From positions 1 through 20,368 of the forward strand of contig JAMCVO010000119.1 in the NCBI GenBank assembly GCA_023475715.1: a stretch of 20,368 nt of DNA, read 5' to 3'. Of the stretch, positions 1 through 5,303 are shown piece by piece. The stretch comes from Actinomycetota bacterium (GTDB lineage: Bacteria > Actinomycetota > Humimicrobiia > Humimicrobiales > Humimicrobiaceae). The position numbers and the translations under genes were made by a program. How positions within the stretch are numbered: the stretch's first letter is position 1; every line of letters begins with the position of its first letter. The notes beneath the pieces are model-generated. The model made no database searches. It was given only the letters and a program-made list of their open reading frames with translations, and had not been told where the DNA came from.

Positions 1-320
1 GGGCTTGTTGATGTGAAAGTAATTTCATTTAGGTCAGTATTTATTTTAGACGATTTTTTTGGCCATGAAATCCAGAAAGCGCCATTATATTCAAGAAATT
101 CTTTTAAAACAGGAAATTCATTTTTAAGTTGAACAATATCATCACAAAAGAAATGAATGAAACTATATTTCCCTTCGTATTTTTTTGATATCTTTATTTT
201 AGATGTAATTCCACCAATTAGGCTTTCATAGTTGTAAGGAGAATTAACAACCAGTATCGATAAATCTTTTTTGATACCAAGTTTTTCGACAAGTGACTTT
301 TTTGAATATAATTTACTCAT
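1..320 (-). CDS. DUF3052 family protein, 3' end outside window
   Basis: This is the first 106 codons of a gene read leftwards from an ATG at 320; the rest lies beyond position 1. The translation starts MSKLYSKKSLVEKLGIKKD and then shows a Rossmann-like opening (LSILVVNSPYNYESL), followed at about residues 85-95 by FWISWPKKSSK. The early 'KLGIK' and the later 'WISWPKKSSK' are the hallmarks of DUF3052 proteins, a small family of unknown function found in many bacteria. No good ribosome binding site is visible; only a weak purine run precedes the ATG. The family assignment is by recognition of these motifs; no biochemical role is known to me. Confidence 0.8.
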   Translation of the reverse strand, partial: MSKLYSKKSLVEKLGIKKDLSILVVNSPYNYESLIGGITSKIKISKKYEGKYSFIHFFCDDIVQLKNEFPVLKEFLEYNGAFWISWPKKSSKINTDLNEITFTSTS

Positions 321-419
321 GTTTATAATTCTATCTTTTATTTTATAAATATCACTTAATTCTAATAAGTTTTATTATTAGATATAATATTTAAAAAATC
401 TTTTACAAAGTGTATTAAT

Positions 420-554
420 ATGGATAATTTAAAATCCATTTTAAAAGATGATCCAACAGGCTGGCTGTTGGAAGGAAATAATCCATCTGTAAAATATTAT
501 ACATTGCAACCTCAGGAGAGCTTGCCAGATAAATCATTGTTTGTGCTCCTATAG
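420..554 (+). pseudogene. 44-codon fragment, N-terminus like a prenyltransferase/squalene-cyclase-fold protein
   Basis: An ATG at 420 opens 44 codons ending in TAG at 552-554. The peptide contains LKDDPTGWLLEGNNPSVKYY. A leading 'WLLEENNPSVRYFTL' is what I recall from the N-terminus of a family of several-hundred-residue alpha-helical barrel proteins (prenyltransferase/squalene-cyclase-like, sometimes annotated as nitrogen-fixation-like). Homology seems to stop right after YYTL, so the gene was cut or joined to unrelated DNA at about 510. It is most likely a 5' remnant with no function. The family call is uncertain; the truncation is clear if the family call is right. Confidence 0.4.
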
Positions 555-635
555 TCCTCCCTTTTATTTTAAATAACATTATATTAATTTTTTTGCTTTT
601 AAAAGTAAAAGATAAGTCAGAAAAAATTGCATCAT

Positions 636-664
636 TTGACATTACATATCATTATAAGTATAAT
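636..664 (+). promoter_or_regulatory. sigma70 promoter, copy 1 of a duplicated promoter region
   Basis: TTGACA (636-641), a 17-base spacer, and TATAAT (659-664) make a perfect consensus promoter reading right into the chimeric frame at 715. It sits in an imperfect palindrome (about 639-677, ACATTACATA against TATGTAATGT), so a regulator may bind over it. The same 82 bases recur on the other strand at 2908-2989. Confidence 0.8.
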
Positions 665-717
665 ATGTATGTAATGTAAGTAAATACGTAATTATTATAA
701 TTCGTAGGTAATAAATG
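636..717 (+). repeat. 82-bp promoter/leader repeat, copy 1 (partner 2908-2989, inverted)
   Basis: From the -35 box to the ATG, bases 636-717 match the reverse complement of 2908-2989 at 68 of 82 positions without a gap (counted by hand). The first 40 bases differ at only three positions. In this copy the terminal ATG is the start of the frame at 715; in the other copy the equivalent ATG is followed two codons later by a stop. Confidence 0.85.
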
Positions 718-1440
718 TCTATACTACGTGAAAAAAACAGAATTGGTTATATAGCTAAAAGACCGGAAAGAAAGAATTTTTTAATATTTGGCAGTCCTCA
801 AATACTTGATGATGAAATTGAAGAAGTAGTAAAAACTATGCGTTCATGTTGGATTGGAACCGGACCTAAGGTTATTAAATTTGAGGATGAGTTTAGAAAG
901 TATATAGGAAGCAGGTATGCCATAGCTGTAAATTCCTGCACAGCTGGTCTTCATCTTTCATTAGTTTCTATTGGTATAGATAAAGGAGATGAAGTAATAA
1001 CAACGCCAATGACTTTTTGTGCTACAGCAAATGCCATAATTCATGCCGGAGGATACGATATAGCAACTGCTCATAGAATTAGTAAATTTACGATATATTC
1101 TCTATATAGAAATATTTCTCATACAATATAGCATTGGATTACTAAATATTATTTAAATATTCCCTTAAATGATACCGAAGCAGGTTTTAAATTCTTCAAC
1201 AGGCAAAAAATACTGCCTATAATTGATAAAACTATTAATAAGCATTGGTTTTGGGATACTGAAGTTATGGCAATTTCTTATTTTAATAATTTAAAGATTA
1301 AAGAAATTCCTTGTTTATTCATAAGGAGAAAAGATAAAAAATCTACTGTCAGGCCATGGCAGGATTGCTGGGAATATATAAATGAGGTTTTAAAATTTAA
1401 ATTCAGGATAAAGGAATTACTTACCATAGAAGCTACTTAA
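715..1440 (+). pseudogene. DegT-type aminotransferase N-terminus fused in frame to glycosyltransferase family 2 C-terminus, with internal TAG
   Basis: Codons 1-113 (715-1053) are the N-terminal part of a DegT/DnrJ/EryC1 sugar aminotransferase: WIGTGPKVIKFEDEFRKYIG, then AVNSCTAGLHL, then GDEVITTPMTFCATAN. After 'HAGG' the frame switches without a shift to the C-terminal part of a DPM1-like family 2 glycosyltransferase: YDIATAHRISK, then DTEAGFKFFNRQ, WFWDTEV, IKEIP and STVRPWQD, ending at TAA 1438-1440. A TAG at 1129-1131 interrupts the second part at a place where Tyr (TAT) would fit. The aminotransferase has lost its PLP lysine and about two thirds of its length; the glycosyltransferase has lost its nucleotide-sugar binding half. 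Neither can be active. The 3' end overlaps the convergent gene at 1417 by 24 bases. It looks like a deletion that joined two cell-surface sugar genes, later hit by a nonsense mutation. Confidence 0.8.
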
Positions 1441-1908
1441 ACTAAAATTATTCAGTAAGCGATAAGTAAAGAAATAAGCTAAAGGATGATGAGAGAAGTG
1501 AAACTGGTCCCAAAGTAAGTGGGTGCTGTATGAAAGAACGACTGCCCACATCAAACCCTTTATTTTTAATTTTCGTTCCAGAACTGTGCCTGCAAAACTA
1601 AGAATTGGGATGAGCTCCCAACTATGCAGTAAAAGATAAATTTTCCCTGTTTTTGATATCATTTCTCCAGACATTATAAGTTCATAGCTGAATCTGGAAA
1701 AATTCATCAAAATATATATAAATAATTCAAAGAAATGATCGATGTCGATGAAGATGCCGCTTAAAACTATTGCTAAAATCAAGCGCCAGTTTCTATACTT
1801 CCAATAGAAAAACCAACTAATTCCTCCAACTAAAATAAAATGGACTAATTCTTTTAACAAAAAAATCATCAACCGGCTTGAGTCCATGCTGCTCACAATT
1901 TCCTGCAA
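1417..1908 (-). CDS. small membrane protein, putative metal-dependent hydrolase (YdjM/DUF457-like)
   Basis: The 163-residue protein has about four hydrophobic segments (roughly residues 21-37, 42-70, 99-112, 118-132). Histidines and acidic residues lie at membrane edges: H23, DIDH at 55-58, HSWE at 95-98, H130 with D134 and H137 (HLLWDQFHF). This spacing is typical of the membrane-bound metal-dependent hydrolase group related to YdjM/DUF457, whose substrate is generally unknown. The start at 1908 (MQEIV) could instead be the Met at residue 8. It lies 12 bases downstream of the AbrB-type gene and is probably transcribed with it from the promoter at 2218-2246. Its end overlaps the convergent chimeric pseudogene. 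The family call is by motif pattern only. Confidence 0.65.
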   Translation of the reverse strand: MQEIVSSMDSSRLMIFLLKELVHFILVGGISWFFYWKYRNWRLILAIVLSGIFIDIDHFFELFIYILMNFSRFSYELIMSGEMISKTGKIYLLLHSWELIPILSFAGTVLERKLKIKGLMWAVVLSYSTHLLWDQFHFSHHPLAYFFTYRLLNNFSLSSFYGK

Positions 1909-1920
1909 TTTCCCTGATTT

Positions 1921-2166
1921 TTATCTGGATTTCTTTATTTTATCTGCTTCCTCTGGGTTTTTACTGAAAATATCATCAATAACAGAAGTTAGAATTTTTG
2001 AATCAACCAGGACAATACCAGAATTATCCATTTTCTTGATTAGAAGCACTGCAAGCTTATCTCCAGCTTTAATCTTAAGTTCACGTCTTAATTCAGCAGG
2101 AAGCACAACTTGACCTTTTTCTCCAACTGTAGTTGTACCATAAAATTTACTATCTTTTATATCCAT
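1921..2166 (-). CDS. AbrB/SpoVT-type DNA-binding protein
   Basis: This 81-residue protein has the swapped-hairpin AbrB/MazE fold signature at residues 10-45: TTVGEKGQVVLPAELRREL followed by IKAGDKLAVL. Such proteins are either transition-state-type regulators or antitoxins. Here the downstream partner is a membrane protein, not a PIN or MazF toxin, so a transcriptional role is more likely. It starts with ATG at 2166 behind a purine-rich AAAGGGGC site and has a near-consensus promoter (2218-2246). That promoter begins with the same TTGACATTAC as the two duplicated promoters at 636 and 2989, so the three could share a regulator, perhaps this protein; that link is inference. Confidence 0.8.
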   Translation of the reverse strand: MDIKDSKFYGTTTVGEKGQVVLPAELRRELKIKAGDKLAVLLIKKMDNSGIVLVDSKILTSVIDDIFSKNPEEADKIKKSR

Positions 2167-2217
2167 ATGAGCCCCTTTATTTTATATATTTAATTATATA
2201 ACTTACTTTCCGTACTA

Positions 2218-2246
2218 ATTGTACTTTTGCTAATAAGTAATGTCAA
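2218..2246 (-). promoter_or_regulatory. promoter of the AbrB-type gene
   Basis: Read on the minus strand: TTGACA (2246-2241), 17 bases, TACAAT (2223-2218). The first ten bases (TTGACATTAC) match those of the promoters at 636 and 2989. A second AT-rich TATAAT-like hexamer lies closer to the gene but without a good -35. Confidence 0.7.
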
Positions 2247-2304
2247 ACAGACAATAAATAAAATGGCTCATTAAGGGCTTGGTCTTGATAGATCTGAAAA
2301 ATTG

Positions 2305-2853
2305 TTATCTCATCATCATTTTTCTAAATAGTGGCACTGCTATTGCAAATGTTACAATGCCAAAAACTAAAAGAATTATAATATCATAAGAAACTACACT
2401 TAATGAAACTCCGATGGTCATCACACGTCTTAATGCATCAACTGCATATGTTAAAGGTAAAATACGGGAAATATACTGCATAAAATGAGGCATTTGATCA
2501 GTTGGAAACAAAACTCCAGAAAAAAGTAACATAGGAAACATAAAAGTTGATACTAACATTGAGGCAGTTTCTTGATCGCGTGCTATGGAAGTTAGCAAAA
2601 TGCCTAATCCGATAAAGCTCAATACTCCCAAAAGAATAAGTATAAAAACTAAAAATATGCTGCCATTGACTCTGACTTTAAAAAGAAATATCGAAAGTAA
2701 AAGGATTATTATTGCCTGTATCAACCCACGTATGGTCTGTGCAGGTAATCCAAAAACTTCTCCTCTTTTTACTGTAAAAGAAATGTGATCAACAGCAATA
2801 AAATCCCCAAATTTTTTTGTTAAGTTTTCTACTTCAATTATTGAATCATTCAT
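2305..2853 (-). CDS. in-frame deletion fusion of an ABC ATPase N-terminus and an ABC-2 permease C-terminus (remnant)
   Basis: Residues 1-36 are the start of a drug/antibiotic-type ABC ATPase (IIEVENLTKKFGDFIAVDHI ... GEVFGL). Exactly where LGPNGAGKTT (Walker A) should follow, the frame continues as PAQTIRGLIQAIII, the middle of an ABC-2 type permease with about four membrane segments and the typical SGVLFP and LPLTYAVDALR stretches near the C-terminus. The Walker A, signature and Walker B motifs and the first permease helices are all gone. The simplest explanation is one deletion from inside the ATPase gene into the downstream permease gene, with the frame kept by chance. It still has a consensus promoter (2961-2989) so a small membrane protein may be made, but it cannot hydrolyse ATP. 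Whether the piece has any use is unknown. Confidence 0.8.
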   Translation of the reverse strand: MNDSIIEVENLTKKFGDFIAVDHISFTVKRGEVFGLPAQTIRGLIQAIIILLLSIFLFKVRVNGSIFLVFILILLGVLSFIGLGILLTSIARDQETASMLVSTFMFPMLLFSGVLFPTDQMPHFMQYISRILPLTYAVDALRRVMTIGVSLSVVSYDIIILLVFGIVTFAIAVPLFRKMMMR

Positions 2854-2907
2854 GAAATTTTAGTCTTTTAAATGCAGGTTTTAATCATTTAAAAAATTTT
2901 AAATATA

Positions 2908-2989
2908 CATTTATTACTTATAAATTATAAAAGTAATGATATTACTTATATTTCATACATATTATACTTATATTAATATGTAATGTCAA
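2908..2989 (-). repeat. 82-bp promoter/leader repeat, copy 2 (partner 636-717)
   Basis: This is the inverted partner of 636-717 with 68 of 82 identical positions. Together the two copies frame the 1417-2853 genes as a long inverted repeat with about 2.2 kb between the arms. Confidence 0.85.
2961..2989 (-). promoter_or_regulatory. sigma70 promoter upstream of the ABC fusion, copy 2
   Basis: Minus strand TTGACA (2989-2984), 17-base spacer, TATAAT (2966-2961). The overlapping palindrome ACATATTA-N9-TAATATGT (about 2957-2981) is a plausible operator. Confidence 0.8.
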
Positions 2990-3036
2990 CAAAAAATATA
3001 ATACAATAGAGCAGACTGATAAAATAACTAATAGAA

Positions 3037-3318
3037 TTGTGCAATGTCTTAAAACATTTAGGTTTTAAAGAACGTGTAAGAGGCAGCCATTATATTTTTT
3101 ATAAGGATGGAATTAAAGAAATTATAAATTTGCAACCAAAGAATTCAAATGCCAAAGCCTATCAGGTAAAGCAAATTAGAAATATTATTTACTAGATTTT
3201 TTATAAGGATGGAATTAAAGAAATTATAAATTTGCAACCAAAGAATTCAAATGCCAAAGCCTATCAGGTAAAGCAAATTAGAAATATTATTGTTCAATAT
3301 AAAATCAAAGGTGAGTGA
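3037..3318 (+). pseudogene. hicA: hicA-type mRNA interferase toxin, broken by a 102-bp tandem duplication
   Basis: The frame reads LKHLGFKERVRGSHYIFYKD, then INLQPK and AYQVKQIRNII: the double-stranded-RNA-binding-like HicA fold with the catalytic His in 'GSH'. At 3190-3195 the bases TACTAG create a stop, and from 3196 the last 32 codons are repeated, this time reaching the natural C-terminus VQYKIKGE and TGA at 3316-3318. The upstream side has a stop at 3025-3027 and no ATG; only a TTG at 3037 is available, so about 20 N-terminal residues expected for this HicA subtype also seem to be missing. The toxin is therefore most likely dead or changed. The real stop lies one base before the hicB ATG, as in a normal hicAB operon. 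Confidence 0.75.
3094..3291 (+). repeat. tandem direct repeat inside hicA (2 x 96 bp, 6 bp apart)
   Basis: Bases 3094-3189 are identical to 3196-3291; the six bases TACTAG lie between. The period of 102 is a multiple of three, so the frame is kept. If the unit is taken to begin one codon earlier, TAT in the first copy corresponds to TAG in the second. Confidence 0.95.
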
Positions 3319-3319
3319 A

Positions 3320-3529
3320 ATGTTTAAATATGAAATAATTATTTACTGGAGCAATGATGACGAGGCCTATATTGCAGAGGTTCCTGAGCTGCCTGGTTGT
3401 ATGGCTGATGGGAAAACATATGATGAAGTGCTTGAAAATGTTACTCAGGTAATAAAAGAATGGCTTGAAACTGCAGAAGAACTAGGCCGTGAAATTCCTA
3501 AACCTAAAGGTCGCTTAATATATGCTTAA
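3320..3529 (+). CDS. hicB: HicB-type antitoxin
   Basis: The 69-residue protein has the HicB partial RNase-H-like fold: YEIIIYWSNDDEAYIAEVPE, LPGCMADG, then the helix TYDEVLENVTQVIKEWLE and the final proline-rich KPKGR. HicB binds and blocks HicA. It lacks the C-terminal helix-turn-helix or ribbon-helix-helix of long HicB forms, so it is the short type. The start chosen is the ATG at 3320, preceded by GGTGAG and directly behind the hicA stop; the in-frame ATG at 3290 lies inside hicA and has no site. With hicA broken, this is now an orphan antitoxin, which could still neutralise related HicA toxins elsewhere in the genome (inference). Confidence 0.85.
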   Translation: MFKYEIIIYWSNDDEAYIAEVPELPGCMADGKTYDEVLENVTQVIKEWLETAEELGREIPKPKGRLIYA

Positions 3530-3550
3530 CATAAAGTTGATGTTAAATGA

Positions 3551-3646
3551 CTAACTTTTAATCTTATATTTTCTTATCACAACCTTAAATACATTTTTTA
3601 AATATTTTTAGATCGGCTTATAGACTAAATCCACATTTTTAGATAA
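3551..3646 (+). repeat. diverged intergenic repeat, copy 1 (partner 4207-4325)
   Basis: Downstream of hicB, CTAACTTTTA followed by TTATCACAA, TTAAA, ACAT and later AGAC and TCC recurs in the same order downstream of relE. The similarity is patchy with small gaps, so an old duplication is possible but not proved. No coding potential is seen in this 220-base gap. Confidence 0.4.
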
Positions 3647-3752
3647 CAAATTACAGAATTCATCAATTGTGATTGATAGTTCAAGTTAATTTTAGTAATA
3701 TTGATTGTAAAGTTATAAAAAATCTAGTAAATAATTAAGAAGGTTATTAAAT

Positions 3753-3944
3753 ATGAAATCAAAAATTAAAGATTTAACTGTTGAAGAATTCCAATCTTTA
3801 ATTTCTTCTACGGTCAAAGATACAATTGAAGACGCGATGGAGGATTTACTTGCCCTATCAAGTGAGAATTTTTTGAAATCTATCAAGGAAGCCAGAAATG
3901 ATTACAAGAAAGGTAATTATAAATATCTGGAGGATATCTCTTGA
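3753..3944 (+). CDS. RelB-like antitoxin of a RelE/ParE-type pair
   Basis: A 63-residue acidic, helical protein: KDLTVEEFQSLISSTVKDTI, then EDAMEDLLALSS and a basic tail with KKGNYKYLEDIS. 'LTVEEFQxLI' and the C-terminal 'YKxLED' are common in small antitoxins placed directly before RelE-type toxins. It begins at an ATG with AGAAGG about seven bases upstream. Its TGA overlaps the next start (TTGA), a typical translationally coupled antitoxin-toxin order. No DNA-binding domain is obvious; the N-terminal half may still dimerise and bind the operator. Confidence 0.75.
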   Translation: MKSKIKDLTVEEFQSLISSTVKDTIEDAMEDLLALSSENFLKSIKEARNDYKKGNYKYLEDIS

Positions 3945-4192
3945 GCTACAGGATAGTTTTCACCAATAGAGCTTTAAGAGATTTAAAAGGAATAAATGAA
4001 GAAAATAAAAAAACCATAGTTTCAAAACTAAAAGAATTTTTAATTAACCCCTACTTACATTTAAAAAAATTAACAAATCCAAAAATTGGATCATATAGGT
4101 TTAGAATTGGCAACTATAGAATCATTTTTGATATTGATGGTGATAATATAGTTATTTTAAGAGTTGGAGATAGAAAGAGTATCTACAAATAA
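3941..4192 (+). CDS. RelE/ParE-superfamily toxin
   Basis: The 83-residue protein is a compact RelE/ParE fold: YRIVFTNRALRDLKGI at the N-terminus, a helix, then LTNPKIGSYRFRIGNYRIIF and ILRVGDRKSIYK. The SYRFRIGNYRIIFDID and VGDRKSIY strands carry the basic and aromatic residues used by RelE-type ribosome-dependent mRNA nucleases. The start codon is TTG at 3941, overlapping the antitoxin stop, with a good GGAGG at 3929-3933. Whether it cuts mRNA (RelE) or targets gyrase (ParE) cannot be settled from sequence; the conserved C-terminal R-x-x-x-Y fits RelE better. Confidence 0.85.
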   Translation: MSYRIVFTNRALRDLKGINEENKKTIVSKLKEFLINPYLHLKKLTNPKIGSYRFRIGNYRIIFDIDGDNIVILRVGDRKSIYK

Positions 4193-4206
4193 TCCAATTT
4201 AAAAAC

Positions 4207-4325
4207 CTAACTTTTATTAAAATGACTTTTTTATTTAAAAAAAATTTAAAATATTATCACAAGTTTAAACACATCTTCTAAGATTTTTTAATAGCTCGGT
4301 GTACAGACAGGCTCCTATTTTATAA
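4207..4325 (+). repeat. diverged intergenic repeat, copy 2 (partner 3551-3646)
   Basis: After relE the gap of about 230 bases contains CTAACTTTTA, TTATCACAA, TTTAAACACAT and ACAGAC...TCC in the same order as the gap after hicB. Apart from the vapB promoter nothing else is seen in the gap. Confidence 0.4.
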
Positions 4326-4365
4326 TGCGAAACAGTTAAAAATAAACTGGAGTACAAAAATCTTA

Positions 4366-4393
4366 TTTACAAATTCCTACTTTCAGCTAAAAT
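4366..4393 (+). promoter_or_regulatory. promoter of the vapBC-like operon
   Basis: TTTACA (4366-4371), 16-base spacer, TAAAAT (4388-4393), 32 bases before the vapB start. A strong AAAGGAGA ribosome site follows. Confidence 0.6.
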
Positions 4394-4425
4394 ACTACTT
4401 ATATAGATAAGAAAGGAGATATGTA

Positions 4426-4677
4426 ATGGGTAAGACTAAAGTTACCAGGAAAGGACAGGTAACAATTCCAAAAGAAATCAGAGAACAGCTTTCAATAAAA
4501 GAATCTGATAACCTTGAAGTCAAGGTAGTGGGTAATTCTATAGTAATGGAGAGACTGGAATCTTTTGAAAATTTAAGGGGATCAGTAAAAATACCAAATA
4601 AATATAAAAATATGAAATGGAAAGAAATTGAATCTATTGCACAAAGGGAACATGCAAGAGAGGTGATGAATGAGTAA
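4426..4677 (+). CDS. vapB: AbrB/VapB-type antitoxin
   Basis: An 83-residue protein with an AbrB DNA-binding hairpin at residues 3-45 (VTRKGQVTIPKEIREQLSIK ... DNLEVKVVG) and a C-terminal tail with a proline-lysine-tryptophan stretch (KIPNKYKNMKWKEIE) that would wrap the toxin active site. It sits directly upstream of, and overlaps by 8 bases, a PIN-domain toxin, which settles its role as the antitoxin and auto-repressor. The ribosome site AAGGAGA lies about eight bases before the ATG. Confidence 0.9.
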   Translation: MGKTKVTRKGQVTIPKEIREQLSIKESDNLEVKVVGNSIVMERLESFENLRGSVKIPNKYKNMKWKEIESIAQREHAREVMNE

Positions 4678-5077
4678 TATTGTATATGCTGATACTAATA
4701 TATTTTTAAGGTATTTAACAAATGAGCCGGAAGGTTTGTCTGAAAAAGTTTACAATTTTTTTAATGAAATGGAATTGGGAAAATACAGGTTATTTGTTTG
4801 CGATCTGGTAGTCTCCGAATTGGTTTATGTATTGGAAAAAGTTTTTGAAATACCAAAAACAGAAATTTGTGAAAAAGTTAAAATTTTAATGTTAAAAAAA
4901 AATATAATTTTAGAGAATAGTCAAATCATTTTTAAAGCACTGGAAGTTTATAGGGATTTTAATATAAATTTTGTTGATGCATATATTTATAGTCATTCAT
5001 CTAATAATGGAGTAAAAAAATATTTTTCTTTTGATAATCATTTTAAAAAGTTTAATAATATTGAATTGGTACAATAA
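4670..5077 (+). CDS. vapC: PIN-domain ribonuclease toxin, VapC type
   Basis: A 135-residue PIN-domain protein. The metal-binding acidic residues are all in place: D8 in YADTNIFLRYL, E50 in LVVSELVYVLE, D103 in INFVDAYIYSHS and D122 in FSFDNHFKKF. VapC enzymes are Mg-dependent RNases, usually cutting tRNA or rRNA, held in check by VapB. The start overlaps the antitoxin gene. Nothing suggests it is inactive, so of the three toxin-antitoxin pairs in a row the RelE and VapC pairs look functional and the HicA pair does not. Confidence 0.92.
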   Translation: MSNIVYADTNIFLRYLTNEPEGLSEKVYNFFNEMELGKYRLFVCDLVVSELVYVLEKVFEIPKTEICEKVKILMLKKNIILENSQIIFKALEVYRDFNINFVDAYIYSHSSNNGVKKYFSFDNHFKKFNNIELVQ

Positions 5078-5303
5078 AAAGAATAATTAAAAAGCAGTTA
5101 TTATCGTGTTCATAGTGTAAAAGAGCTGGTACTTTAATTTAATATCTTCAACATTTCATCTATATTATTTGTCGGCAGCTTACAACTATAATTAGAATTT
5201 AGTATTAAAACATGGCAGCATCATCAATATGTTTGCTGATAAAATTAATTGTAAATTAGACTTTTTAAAAAAAATTAATAATAATATTTATATGGAAAAT
5301 TAT

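Noticed and set aside
415..642. 75-codon frame on the minus strand
   Set aside because: No recognisable family, and the opposite strand gives a better explained gene fragment at 420-554 and the promoter at 636.
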